This document shows, in pieces, positions 9,401 to 17,525 of a stretch of DNA of 64,000 nucleotides. Source of the stretch: Anaeromassilibacillus sp001305115 (lineage in GTDB: Bacteria; Bacillota; Clostridia; Oscillospirales; Acutalibacteraceae). The stretch is from positions 1,426,001-1,490,000 of the forward strand of contig AP031437.1 in assembly GCA_042854365.1 (NCBI GenBank), given 5' to 3'. The notes beneath the pieces are model-generated. The model was not told the origin of the DNA. It worked only from the letters and a program-made list of their open reading frames with translations, and searched no databases. Each line of letters opens with the position of its first letter. Position 1 is the stretch's first letter. The position numbers were made by a program, and so were the translations under genes.

Positions 9401-9772
9401 GTGAACATTAGAAGAGGCGATATTTACTATGCCGATTTAAGCCCTGTCGTCGGTTCTGAACAGGGTGGAGTACGCCCGGTGCTAATTGTTCAAAACGATG
9501 TTGGAAACCGGTTTAGCCCGACCGTCATCGCAGCAGCCATCACCAGCCAACGGGCCAAAGCAAACCTTCCGACGCATATTATGCTGCATTCGGAGGACAC
9601 CGGGCTGGCAAAGGACTCGGTAGTCCTATTGGAACAAGTGCGTACCATCGATAAGCATCGTTTAAAGGAACGCATGGGGCGCATCGACCGCCGTTCGATG
9701 GAACAGGTGGACCAGGCACTCAGCATCAGTTTTGGGCTGGGCGGCACCGAAACCGTTCGACGGGCTACATAG
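9401..9772 (+). CDS. MazF/PemK-type mRNA interferase (EndoA-like), no adjacent antitoxin
   Basis: 123-residue toxin-family endoribonuclease. Seen: RRGDIYYADLSPVVGSEQGG at the N terminus (the beta1-beta2 RGDI(Y/V)xxxL motif), RPVLIVQND, VIAAAITSQ, and TGLAKDSVVLLEQVRTI with the catalytic-loop region. The start is taken as GTG at 9401 (GGAG 10 bases upstream), matching the EndoA N terminus; no ATG fits. In Bacilli the antitoxin gene (ndoAI) directly precedes it, following alr. Here neither is present: upstream is a terminator and the lipoprotein gene, and I see no short reading frame with a ribbon-helix-helix motif in the gap. Confidence 0.93.
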   Translation: MNIRRGDIYYADLSPVVGSEQGGVRPVLIVQNDVGNRFSPTVIAAAITSQRAKANLPTHIMLHSEDTGLAKDSVVLLEQVRTIDKHRLKERMGRIDRRSMEQVDQALSISFGLGGTETVRRAT

Positions 9773-9977
9773 ATATTGCCGTATGACGGCGCTAGGTAGC
9801 CCGATTTGAAAATTTTGATTCGTCTGTACAAGAGTATAATCTCGGTGTACAGATCGAAAAATAAAGGACACGCTACCGTTCTTTGCGGGGAGGCGTTAGG
9901 AAAGCAAATGCGGAAAATCCGCATAGGAAGCGCCGCTGATAGCTTAGCGGTATCAAAAAGAAGGGATGTGTTTCAAA

Positions 9978-10160
9978 ATGGCGTTGACGGAAAAGGAACT
10001 TTCTGCCATTGAAGATCAGCTTAGCAGCGAAAAATTGCTCATTGCCAAGTGCAAAGAGTATGCGCAACAGTGTACAGACCCGGAACTTAAACAGAAGTGC
10101 AATGCAATCGCGGGAAAACATCAAACCCACTATGAAAAGCTCTTGAGCTTTTTAAACTAG
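9978..10160 (+). CDS. Small helical protein preceding a CotF-like protein
   Basis: 60 residues, predicted mostly alpha-helical and charged (ALTEKELSAIEDQLSSEK..., two Cys). It precedes the CotF-like gene by 13 bp and resembles its helical style; both have HQ.H-like acidic/helical segments, so it may be a shortened paralogue or partner in the spore coat. ATG at 9978 is chosen; ATG at 9966 sits on the AAGGG ribosome site. The function is not known. Confidence 0.7.
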   Translation: MALTEKELSAIEDQLSSEKLLIAKCKEYAQQCTDPELKQKCNAIAGKHQTHYEKLLSFLN

Positions 10161-10173
10161 GGAGGGATTGACT

Positions 10174-10437
10174 ATGGCTATGCAGGAAAAAGAAGTATTT
10201 GACGATGTCTTAGCTTCGCAAAAATTTATTACTGAGATGTACAATACCTTCGCCAATGAATGCGCTACACCGAATATCCGCGATGAATTTATGAATATCC
10301 TCAATGAGGAACATCAGATTCAGGCAGATGTATTCGATGAGATGAAAAAACGCGGCTGGTATCCAACACCGCAGGCGCAGCAGCAAAAAATTCAACAGGC
10401 AAAACAAAAATTCCAGAACGCAAATCCTCAATCATAA
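10174..10437 (+). CDS. CotF-family spore coat protein
   Basis: 87 residues. The helical pattern with FDDVLASQKFITEMYNTFAN, an E(E)HQIQADVFDEM segment and a C-terminal Gln-rich tail (PQAQQQKIQQAKQKFQN) is typical of CotF/ferritin-like coat proteins. Start ATG at 10174 with GGAGGG 7 bases upstream. It is co-oriented with the 60-residue gene before it and likely co-transcribed. It sits just before spoIIGA-sigE, consistent with a sporulation role. Localisation in the coat is inferred from the family. Confidence 0.85.
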   Translation: MAMQEKEVFDDVLASQKFITEMYNTFANECATPNIRDEFMNILNEEHQIQADVFDEMKKRGWYPTPQAQQQKIQQAKQKFQNANPQS

Positions 10438-10456
10438 AAGAAATCCTTTCTATAGA

Positions 10457-10495
10457 CAGGGCCAACCCAAAAGAAATTACTTTGGGTTGGCCCTG
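10457..10495 (+). terminator. Terminator-like hairpin after the coat gene
   Basis: CAGGGCCAACCCAAA pairs perfectly with TTTGGGTTGGCCCTG across a 9-base loop. The downstream sequence TTACGTTACT is only moderately T-rich. Confidence 0.7.
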
Positions 10496-10511
10496 TTACG
10501 TTACTGCCAAA

Positions 10512-10569
10512 TTAGACAGAATGGTTCCCTCTGTTTTTGACAGAAATAGCAAAAACAAACCGCTATAAT
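10512..10569 (+). promoter_or_regulatory. spoIIG promoter, -35/-10 spaced by 21 bp, with Spo0A-box-like sites
   Basis: TTGACA (10537-10542) and a perfect TATAAT (10564-10569) are separated by 21 bp, too far for an ordinary sigma-A promoter. The Bacillus subtilis spoIIG promoter also has an over-long spacer and needs Spo0A. On the opposite strand TGTCTAA (complement 10512-10518) and TGTCAAA (complement 10536-10542) each differ by one base from the Spo0A box TGTCGAA and lie 24 bp apart. The Spo0A assignment is inference. Confidence 0.6.
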
Positions 10570-10611
10570 AAAAGAGCCGCTTGAAAAAGAACGGCTTGGA
10601 AAAAAGGGGGG

Positions 10612-11439
10612 ATGGGACACACGCAGACCGTATACATAGACGTATTGATCGGTGTAAACTTGTTCATCAACTATTTTCTGTTGCTTGCAGTCGCACGCTT
10701 CCTACATCTTCCAGTACGGCGCGGACGGATGATTGCTGGAGCTGCATTGGGGGCATTTTATGCTCTGAGCATCTTTCTACCCGAACTTCCTTCGATCTTG
10801 GCTCTGTTTATCAAGTTATTGATGTCTGCTACCATCATCTGGGCTGCATTCCCTCTACAGGGCTGGAAACTCTTTTTGCGGTCCCTAGCCGGCTTTTATT
10901 TGACGAGCTTTGCCTTTGCGGGGTTTATGCTTTGCCTCTGGTATTTTATAGCCCCGCAGGGATTGCTGATTAAAAATTCTGTGGTTTATTTTGACGTCTC
11001 GCCGTTATTTTTGCTGGTAACAACGGTGATTTGCTATTTTGCAATTCGCTTTATTCAAAGAATAACTGGTAGACAACAATCGGAAACACTTCTTTGCCCC
11101 ATCGCCGTGTTTTGTGAAGGAAAGGAAATACACTGTACGGCAAAGGTGGACACAGGAAATACTTTAACAGAGCCGTTTTCAGGGTTTCCGGTGGTTGTGG
11201 TACAGGAATCGGTCCTTCCTGCGGAGATACTCCAGCAGAGGGAACAGACAAATTTTCGCCTAGTACCCTATGGGGCTGTGGGCGGTGAAGGGATTCTTTC
11301 TGCATTTCGCCCAGAAAAGTTGACGATCTCTATGGGAAAACGCCATATCGAAACAAAGGATGTTTATATTGCTGTATGTCCGGAATCCCTTTCCAATGGG
11401 GAATTCGATGCGTTGCTTCATCCGGACCTGTTGGCTTAA
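10612..11439 (+). CDS. spoIIGA: Sigma-E processing peptidase SpoIIGA
   Basis: 275-residue membrane aspartic protease that cleaves pro-sigma-E in the mother cell after a signal from the forespore. The N-terminal half (about residues 5-150) holds five hydrophobic segments. The cytoplasmic C-terminal half carries the aspartyl-protease motif VDTGNTLTEP, with the catalytic Asp at about residue 180. Start ATG at 10612 follows AAGGGGGG. It is followed by sigE 92 bp downstream, the usual pairing of protease and substrate. Confidence 0.95.
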   Translation: MGHTQTVYIDVLIGVNLFINYFLLLAVARFLHLPVRRGRMIAGAALGAFYALSIFLPELPSILALFIKLLMSATIIWAAFPLQGWKLFLRSLAGFYLTSFAFAGFMLCLWYFIAPQGLLIKNSVVYFDVSPLFLLVTTVICYFAIRFIQRITGRQQSETLLCPIAVFCEGKEIHCTAKVDTGNTLTEPFSGFPVVVVQESVLPAEILQQREQTNFRLVPYGAVGGEGILSAFRPEKLTISMGKRHIETKDVYIAVCPESLSNGEFDALLHPDLLA

Positions 11440-11531
11440 ATTCGGGATCATTCCATCGGTTCAAATTTGGCCGTGGACAGATGGAACAAACAGTACATAT
11501 GCCGAAGCGGCAGCGGCAAAGAGGGGAGTAC

Positions 11532-12263
11532 GTGTTTCAAACAAAAGTAAACAACCTATTTCATTGGTTGAAAGAAAAATGGTCGTTTTTGTTGTTCCGA
11601 TTTCGGATACGGGGAGAAATTCATTACATCAATGGACCAGAGACCTTACCGCCGCCCCTTACAGCGGAGCAGGAAGCAACGGTGATGGAAAACATCATGG
11701 AGGGAAAACAAAACGCACGTGAGCCGTTGATTACTCATAATCTGCGTCTGGTTGTATACATAGCAAAGAAATTTGAGTCTAGTACAGCAAACGTGGAGGA
11801 CTTAATCTCAATTGGAACCATTGGTTTAATCAAAGCGGTCAATACTTTTTGTCCGGAACGGAAAATTAAGCTGGCGACCTATGCATCCCGCTGCATCGAG
11901 AATGAAATTCTAATGTACCTGCGAAAAAGCTCTCAACAGAAAAATGAAATATCCATTGATGATCCGCTAAATGTGGACTGGGATGGAAATGAACTATTGC
12001 TTTCAGATATTTTGGGGAGTGAACAGGATACAGTAAACCACGGACTAGAGCAAGAGGTGGAGCGTGATCTATTGCTCAATGCGGTGGAACATTTGGCGCC
12101 ACGCGAAAAGAAGATCATGCAACTTCGCTTTGGGCTAAATCATACCAAAGAGCATACGCAAAAGGAGGTGGCCGATAGCCTGGGAATCTCACAATCTTAC
12201 ATATCGCGTCTGGAAAAGCGCATTATTGAACGCTTGCGCAAAGATTTGGAGCGTGTAAGTTAA
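11532..12263 (+). CDS. sigE: RNA polymerase sporulation sigma factor sigma-E (pro-form)
   Basis: 243-residue sigma-70-family factor for mother-cell transcription. The first 30 or so residues (NNLFHWLKEKWSFLLFR) are the hydrophobic pro-sequence removed by SpoIIGA. The mature part begins near IHYINGPETLPPPL. Region 2 includes NLRLVVYIAKKFE and ISIGTIGLIKAVNTF; region 4 ends with HTQKEVADSLGISQSYISRLEKR. The start is GTG at 11532 with GGGGAG just upstream; a longer frame reaches back into spoIIGA. sigG, normally the next gene, is about 7.4 kb downstream here. Confidence 0.96.
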   Translation: MFQTKVNNLFHWLKEKWSFLLFRFRIRGEIHYINGPETLPPPLTAEQEATVMENIMEGKQNAREPLITHNLRLVVYIAKKFESSTANVEDLISIGTIGLIKAVNTFCPERKIKLATYASRCIENEILMYLRKSSQQKNEISIDDPLNVDWDGNELLLSDILGSEQDTVNHGLEQEVERDLLLNAVEHLAPREKKIMQLRFGLNHTKEHTQKEVADSLGISQSYISRLEKRIIERLRKDLERVS

Positions 12264-12276
12264 GGGGCCATTCTGA

Positions 12277-12324
12277 AAAACCACCCACACAGGATCATTT
12301 GATCCCGTGTGGGTGGTTTTATTT
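12277..12324 (+). terminator. Terminator of spoIIGA-sigE
   Basis: AAAACCACCCACAC.GGATCA / TGATCC.GTGTGGGTGGTTTT stem followed by ATTT. Confidence 0.92.
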
Positions 12325-12456
12325 GCGTAAGAGTCCTCTTAAAAGAGATCGGTTTTAAACTATATTGTATGAAAAGGCTATTCTACATAACGGTTTAACA
12401 GAATCGTTCAATATTGTGAAGTGTATCATTCAGATTGCAATCGGATTTTGACTCAA

Positions 12457-13767
12457 TCAATCGATCTCCCAGTACGCGGCGCTGTAGGGTGGGAGCTTGC
12501 TTCCCCCGCCAAAATCGTGCATTTCTCCGGTCAACAAGTCGCGTGCCCGGCCAGCATTGGCGTTAAAATGGGCATCGTATGCCTCGCTATCCGCGTTGAC
12601 TGCAACTAAAACGCGCTTTCCCTCATAAGAACGCTCAAAAATAAACTGTTTATTGGTCAACAGGACAGATTGAAAATTGCCGTAACAAAGTACTTGGCTT
12701 TCTTTGTGCGCCTTTGCACATCTTGCAATCCATTCTGTCAGTGCATTACTTTGCGGTTCTTCAAAACAAGGGCGCAAAGAATCGTCACTGCCATGTTCCT
12801 TTTTCCCAAGAGCTCCCCATTCACTGCCATAATAAACGCAGGGGATACCTGGCATACCGAACAGCAACGCATAAATAATGGGAAGATGTTTTTCATTTGT
12901 CAAATTGCTCGCAATTCGGACAACATCGTGATTGTCCACAAAGTTAAGAAGATGTTTTCCCTTGTAGAGCGTCCAATTTTCCGGCCCAAATTGGCGCAAA
13001 AGGGAATGGCCGATTTCGAACAGGTTCATGGAGTTCAAACTGGAGAACAACCCCTTATAACATTCGTAATTGGTGGCGCTGTGAAGCATCTGATCGTTCA
13101 TAATCTGGTTGTAATCCCCGCCAAGAATCTCTCCCACCAAGAAGAAGTCCGGCTTCAATGTATCACAAAAACTGCGTAGACGGCGAAGAAAATCTCGATC
13201 TACACAGTAGGCGACATCCAAGCGTAAACCATCGATATCAAATTCCTCTACCCAACTGCGAATACAAGAAAAGAGGTGGTCGATGACAGCTTCATTGCGC
13301 AAATTTAGCTTTACCAGTTCATAGTGGCCTTCCCAACCTTCGTACCACAAGCCATCGTTATAGCCATCATTACCGCCAAAATTGATATGAAACCAATCTT
13401 TGTAAGGTGAATTTTCGCGATGCTTCAAAACATCCTGAAAGGCCCAAAAGCCACGCCCCACATGATTGAAAACACCGTCAAGGACGACCTTTATTCCGTT
13501 TTGGTGTAATTCTCTACACACGGCTGCAAAGTCCTCATTGGTACCAAGGCGGCAATCCAACTTACGATAATCACGTGTATCGTACCCATGCGCGTCCGAT
13601 TCGAATAGGGGAGAGAAGTAGATTGCATTGGCTCCACAGTCTAAAATATGTGGAATCCAGCTGGTCACTTTCTGGATGCGCGGTGTGAGGATACCATCGT
13701 TTTGTTTGGGAGCCCCACAGAAGCCGAGGGGATAAATCTGATAAAAAACACTCTCATAAGCCCACAT
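12457..13767 (-). CDS. GH13 alpha-amylase-family glycosidase (cyclomaltodextrinase/neopullulanase-like)
   Basis: 436-residue (beta/alpha)8-barrel glycosidase acting on alpha-glucans. The four GH13 regions are visible: DGVFNHVG, DGLRLDVAYCVD (nucleophile Asp), FLVGEILGGD (acid/base Glu) and LNFVDNHDVVR. There is no signal peptide, so it is cytoplasmic and probably acts on imported maltodextrins together with MalQ and GlgP encoded 8 kb away. The product specificity cannot be told from the motifs. Start ATG at 13767 has GGAG 9 bases upstream. It is a single-gene unit convergent with sigE. Confidence 0.92.
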   Translation of the reverse strand: MWAYESVFYQIYPLGFCGAPKQNDGILTPRIQKVTSWIPHILDCGANAIYFSPLFESDAHGYDTRDYRKLDCRLGTNEDFAAVCRELHQNGIKVVLDGVFNHVGRGFWAFQDVLKHRENSPYKDWFHINFGGNDGYNDGLWYEGWEGHYELVKLNLRNEAVIDHLFSCIRSWVEEFDIDGLRLDVAYCVDRDFLRRLRSFCDTLKPDFFLVGEILGGDYNQIMNDQMLHSATNYECYKGLFSSLNSMNLFEIGHSLLRQFGPENWTLYKGKHLLNFVDNHDVVRIASNLTNEKHLPIIYALLFGMPGIPCVYYGSEWGALGKKEHGSDDSLRPCFEEPQSNALTEWIARCAKAHKESQVLCYGNFQSVLLTNKQFIFERSYEGKRVLVAVNADSEAYDAHFNANAGRARDLLTGEMHDFGGGSKLPPYSAAYWEID

Positions 13768-13822
13768 CAGAAAAAACTCCAATCTCCGCTGACGAAAAAA
13801 TTTTTATAGGAAGGGGGAAGAA

Positions 13823-13850
13823 GAGCTTGTTTCCAGCGGCAAACAAGCTC
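13823..13850 (-). repeat. Perfect inverted repeat in the leader of the amylase gene
   Basis: GAGCTTGTTT (13823-13832) and AAACAAGCTC (13841-13850) with an 8-base loop, about 55 bp before the amylase start. There is no T-run on either strand, so it is more likely an operator or an RNA leader hairpin than a terminator. Confidence 0.6.
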
Positions 13851-14341
13851 AGATCGCACAATTATAGAGAATATATTTTTATATGAACTGTTACTATTAT
13901 ACAATAAAAAATAGAAAATGTCACGAAAAACATAAGTATAATGAACCAGAAGCTACAAATGAGAACTGTGACAAACGGAACATCTCACGCCAGGTTTTCC
14001 CTGTAATATTCAAGAGACTATCTGGATACCAACCACAGCGCCCTGTTATGGCCTTTTATTTTGGAACAATAGAGATCATGCGGAGGAAGGGCGATTGACG
14101 GGGATATTTTATTCTCGACTATAGCCTTTTTTACCCTCCTGCATGATTTCATTAAATGGAGATTAGCAACAAATATGTCTTTTCTTTAACCAATTCAGGG
14201 GTTTGCAACGATGTTTCCCTATTGGGCGGATAACCTTGATCGAAAGATTTAATGAAAGGAAACTAGAAAAGGATGTCCGAATGGTCATGAAATGATGGAA
14301 GAATCTCTTCGTTTTTTAGAAACGCAGATATTTTTCCAAAC
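13851..14341. other. Intergenic stretch without a recognisable gene
   Basis: AT-rich sequence between the amylase promoter side and the 3' end of the DNA glycosylase gene. The only frame of any length (about 13883-14098, plus) has no ribosome binding site, unusual composition and no recognisable motif. No RNA gene was recognised. Confidence 0.5.
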
Positions 14342-14402
14342 AAAAAAGAGGATGCCCCTTTTCCATGAATCGAAAGATTCGTAGTTTTGGGACACCCTCT
14401 TC
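14342..14402 (-). terminator. Terminator of the cca-DNA glycosylase operon
   Basis: Minus strand: AGAGGGTGTCCC pairs with GGGGCATCCTCT, then TTTTTTG. An inner CGAATCTTTCGATTCATG hairpin fills the loop. Confidence 0.85.
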
Positions 14403-14416
14403 TATCAAAAGTGGTG

Positions 14417-14917
14417 TTAAGGAAAACATAAGTCCGGTAAAATAGCGTAGGCCTCAACGAGTCGTGTGTAGGGGTAATGACGGCAATTGGCCGGACTCGT
14501 GGAGGGCAGTGCAAGGGCTGGCCGTCCGGTGGAGGGCAAGCATAAGCGTTTGTAAAGAGCGGCTGCTTTTGTGCCTGTTGTACAAATGGTACGGATAGGA
14601 ACACTTTGTAACAAGGGGGATAGGTCATTTGCAACCGGTTCTCGGATACTTCCATCGTCAGCGCCTTCAATCGAGCAACTTTTTAGCACATCCCAAAGCG
14701 CAATATGATTGTATAGGCAGAAAGCAGCCTTTTCATCATTTGTAACCGGCAAAGCCTGCTGGAATACATCCGACAGAACACGCCAAAAGCGATTTTGTGG
14801 GTGGGAGTAATAAAAACCAAAGGCTCGGCTTTTGGGAGAAGGCATTGTGCCAAGTATTAAGACTTTGGAATTTTTATCAAAGAGAGGCGCCAATGTATGC
14901 TGTACATATTCTGGCAA
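14417..14917 (-). CDS. DNA-deoxyinosine glycosylase (uracil-DNA-glycosylase superfamily)
   Basis: 166-residue base-excision repair enzyme of the hypoxanthine/uracil-DNA glycosylase group. Seen: KVLILGTMPSPKSRAFGFYY (motif 1 with the catalytic-loop region), SHPQNRFW, and C-terminal LPSTSPANCRHY (leucine-loop motif 2). These match the deoxyinosine glycosylase subfamily better than Ung or Mug. The start is TTG at 14917 with AGGAGG 7 bases upstream, inside the last codons of cca and two bases past its stop, so translation is coupled to cca. A biological link between the two genes is not evident. Confidence 0.85.
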   Translation of the reverse strand: MPEYVQHTLAPLFDKNSKVLILGTMPSPKSRAFGFYYSHPQNRFWRVLSDVFQQALPVTNDEKAAFCLYNHIALWDVLKSCSIEGADDGSIREPVANDLSPLLQSVPIRTICTTGTKAAALYKRLCLPSTGRPALALPSTSPANCRHYPYTRLVEAYAILPDLCFP

Positions 14918-14919
14918 GC

Positions 14920-16320
14920 CTATTCCTCCTTTGGCTGGGAAGGCATCGAATAGAGTTGTTTCGCTACGGCAAGAAGGTCTTCATACTGGTTGGCACATCG
15001 GTTCTCCAATACGGCATCCAGAAGTTCCTGTAAGATCCGGCCCACTTCTGGCCCCTCTGGGATACCGAGCTGCAAAAGATCTTGTCCTTTTATAGCGAGG
15101 TCTTTGCGTTGAAAGCAAGCCTGTTCAGCGAGAATTCTATTGAGAGCTACGGCTTCCCGTTCAATCATTTCCATGCGCAGAGCAGCGGCGGGGGAGTGAG
15201 CAGCCGTATCTGCCTGGTTAACAGCCAGCAACATACGGAAAACAGGTTCTCCCAGTCGATTTAACCAACGTTTGATACGAACGTCTTCATCGGTGATAGA
15301 CACATCGTGATATTTGACCAAAGTATAGACGGTTCGGACGATCTCATTGCTAAAACGGAGGCGAGTGAGTATGGTTTTGGCGATGTCTGCACCCAGATTT
15401 TGATGCCCATAAAAGTGTCCGACTCCTTTAGCATCCATAGAGAAACATTGTGGCTTACCAATATCATGCAGTAAAACGGCAAGCCGCAGTTCTAGTTTCG
15501 GTTCTATCGCAGAAATCGCATGAAGCGTATGCTCCCATACGTCGTAGATGTGGTAGGGACTGTGTTGCTCTAATCCGACCATGGGGGTAATTTCGGGAAG
15601 AAAAACGGAAATGACCCGTTGATATTTCCGTAAGATTCGTTCCGCGTCCCGGCCGCACAAAAGCTTGGAAAATTCCACTTGAATGCGCTCCTCAGCAATC
15701 CGATTGAGCAGATCCCTTTGCTGAAAGATTGCATAAGCAGTCTTTTTTTCAATGGTGAATCCTAAAGTAGAGGCAAAGCGAAGCCCACGAAGAATTCGAA
15801 GTGCGTCTTCCTGAAAACGCTGTTCTGGCATACCTACACAGCGCAATGTACGGCTGTGTAGATCGTGCAAACCGTTGTATGGATCGACCAACCCCCGATT
15901 GGGATGGTAGGCAATGGCATTGACTGTGAAATCTCGACGGGCCAAATCGTCCAGAAGATTCCTAGAAAAAGATACAGAATCCGGATGCCGTCCGTCAGAG
16001 TAGGCACCATCCACCCGATAGGTTGTAATTTCTACGGATAGACCGTCGATGAACACCGTCACAGTACCGTGTTGCAGACCGGTGGGAAGGACCGGATAAT
16101 CGGACAAGGCTTGGGCTACCTCTTCTGGATGCGCCGAACAAGTGAGATCCCAATCGTTTGGAGAAAGCCCTAGTAAACTGTCGCGGATACATCCGCCCAC
16201 CGCATAGGCCTCAAAGCCATGTTTTTGCAGCCGGTCGATCAGGCGCAGCACCTGTTTCGGTGGATGAATGGGAAGAATCGAATTTCTTTTTCGGGATGCG
16301 CGGCGCCTGGATGATGGCAT
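14920..16320 (-). CDS. cca: CCA tRNA nucleotidyltransferase (or A-adding/CC-adding class II enzyme)
   Basis: 466-residue class II nucleotidyltransferase that adds or repairs the tRNA 3' CCA end. Seen near the N terminus: AYAVGGCIRDSLLG and PNDWDLTCSA (GG and DxD metal motifs), RRDFTVNAIAYH, and LRCVGMPEQRFQEDALRILR (neck). A C-terminal HD domain has AVLLHDIGKPQCFS. Start ATG at 16320 follows AAGAGGTGATATT. The protein is longer than the B. subtilis enzyme because of the HD domain, which is common in Clostridia. Whether it adds all three nucleotides cannot be told here. Confidence 0.92.
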   Translation of the reverse strand: MPSSRRRASRKRNSILPIHPPKQVLRLIDRLQKHGFEAYAVGGCIRDSLLGLSPNDWDLTCSAHPEEVAQALSDYPVLPTGLQHGTVTVFIDGLSVEITTYRVDGAYSDGRHPDSVSFSRNLLDDLARRDFTVNAIAYHPNRGLVDPYNGLHDLHSRTLRCVGMPEQRFQEDALRILRGLRFASTLGFTIEKKTAYAIFQQRDLLNRIAEERIQVEFSKLLCGRDAERILRKYQRVISVFLPEITPMVGLEQHSPYHIYDVWEHTLHAISAIEPKLELRLAVLLHDIGKPQCFSMDAKGVGHFYGHQNLGADIAKTILTRLRFSNEIVRTVYTLVKYHDVSITDEDVRIKRWLNRLGEPVFRMLLAVNQADTAAHSPAAALRMEMIEREAVALNRILAEQACFQRKDLAIKGQDLLQLGIPEGPEVGRILQELLDAVLENRCANQYEDLLAVAKQLYSMPSQPKEE

Positions 16321-16457
16321 AATATCACCTCTTTCCATATGCTTATTATAACGAATTTTTCTTAAAAGAGATAGCTTTAACCGGAATAAGAGAAGAAACT
16401 TTCCGATTGGTAGGGGTGCCCATTGATTAAATAATAAAAGAGTTCCTTTTTATTGAA

Positions 16458-16489
16458 ATAAAAAACAGCGCGGAAAATCTCCGCGCTGT
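16458..16489 (-). terminator. Terminator of rpsB-tsf
   Basis: Minus strand ACAGCGCGG / CCGCGCTGT stem with a 7-base loop followed by TTTTTTATTTC. Confidence 0.92.
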
Positions 16490-16510
16490 CTCTATTGCAA
16501 TCACGAAAAA

Positions 16511-17428
16511 TTATTTAATCATGTTGGCAACTTCATCTGCAAAGTTGTCCTCGCGCTTCTCAAGGCCTTCGCCCTTCTCAAAGCGTACAAATGCAACAAT
16601 CTTGATGTCGCCGCCGAGTTCTTTAGCTGTATTCTCCGTATACTGCTTAACAGACAGGTCGCCGTCCTTTACATAAGCCTGCTCCACAAGGCATACTTCC
16701 TTATAGAACTTGCCAAGTCTACCCACGACGATCTTCTCAGCAATGTTGGCCGGCTTACCGGACTCAATCACCTGCTCTGTGAGAATCTTCTTCTCATGCT
16801 CAACAACGTCGGCCGGAACAGAAGCCTCGTCCAGATAGGACGGGTTGATCGCAGCAACCTGCATAGCAATGTTCTTTGCGTACTCCTGGAAACCTTCCTT
16901 TGCAGCAACTTCCGGAGAAGTCTCGAACTTCACCAGGACGCCAATTCTGCCACCGCCATGGATATAGGAGACCACTGTGCCCTCAAAACGCTGGAAACGA
17001 CGAATCTTAATATTCTCGCCGATGGTGAGGATTTTCTCCTTGAGGAGCTCATCGACCGTCAGCTCGGAATCTGCTGCCTTGCAGGTCAACAGAGCATCAA
17101 CATCCGCCGGATTCTGTGCCATAACCGTATCGGCGCAGGTCTTTACAAAGTTCTGGAAATCTGCGTTCTTTGCAACAAAGTCAGTCTCTGCATTGACTTC
17201 GATTGCAACGCCAACATTGCCAGCTTCATTGGTGCAGGCATAGGCAACGCCTTCTGCTGCAATACGGCCAGCCTTCTTGGTGGCAGCAGCCAGGCCCTTT
17301 TCTCTCAGGAAGTCGATCGCGGCATCCATATCGCCGTTTGCTTCGGTCAATGCCTTTTTGCAGTCCATCATTCCGCAGCCTGTCTTCTCACGAAGCGCTG
17401 CAACGTCTTTTGCTGTAAAAGCAGCCAT
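16511..17428 (-). CDS. tsf: Translation elongation factor Ts
   Basis: 305-residue guanine-nucleotide exchange factor for EF-Tu. Seen: N-terminal UBA-like domain TAKDVAALREKTGCGMMDCKKALTE (first part), GDMDAAIDFLREKGLAAA, and AIEVNAETDFVAKN, the EF-Tu contact TDFV motif. ATG at 17428 with GGAGGG upstream. It lies downstream of rpsB, the standard order, followed by a strong terminator. Length is normal. Confidence 0.98.
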   Translation of the reverse strand: MAAFTAKDVAALREKTGCGMMDCKKALTEANGDMDAAIDFLREKGLAAATKKAGRIAAEGVAYACTNEAGNVGVAIEVNAETDFVAKNADFQNFVKTCADTVMAQNPADVDALLTCKAADSELTVDELLKEKILTIGENIKIRRFQRFEGTVVSYIHGGGRIGVLVKFETSPEVAAKEGFQEYAKNIAMQVAAINPSYLDEASVPADVVEHEKKILTEQVIESGKPANIAEKIVVGRLGKFYKEVCLVEQAYVKDGDLSVKQYTENTAKELGGDIKIVAFVRFEKGEGLEKREDNFADEVANMIK

Positions 17429-17452
17429 TGATTATCCCTCCGTTTTTTAAAC

Positions 17453-17478
17453 GCACCGGGAGAATATCCTCCCGGCGC
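17453..17478 (-). repeat. Hairpin between rpsB and tsf
   Basis: GCGCCGGGAGGATATTCTCC... arms GCGCCGGGAG / CTCCCGGTGC form a strong stem in the rpsB-tsf intercistronic RNA, 25 bases before the tsf start. On the tsf strand the stem is not followed by a U-run, so it probably acts in processing or expression balance rather than full termination. Confidence 0.6.
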
Positions 17479-17525
17479 TTTTTGATCGATTGTTTTACTG
17501 ATTTGATGGGGGAATCCTACTTGGA

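Noticed and set aside
9780..9977. Possible tRNA or small RNA between mazF and the coat genes
   Set aside because: No cloverleaf or T-loop sequence; short GC-rich pairs such as GCGGAAAATCCGC are not enough for a call.
13883..14098. 71-codon plus-strand frame in the amylase/DNA glycosylase gap
   Set aside because: No ribosome site, many Cys/Asn/Lys rare patterns, no recognisable motif.
16796..17431. 211-codon plus-strand frame opposite tsf
   Set aside because: Shadow of tsf; composition is that of reversed codons and there is no start signal.
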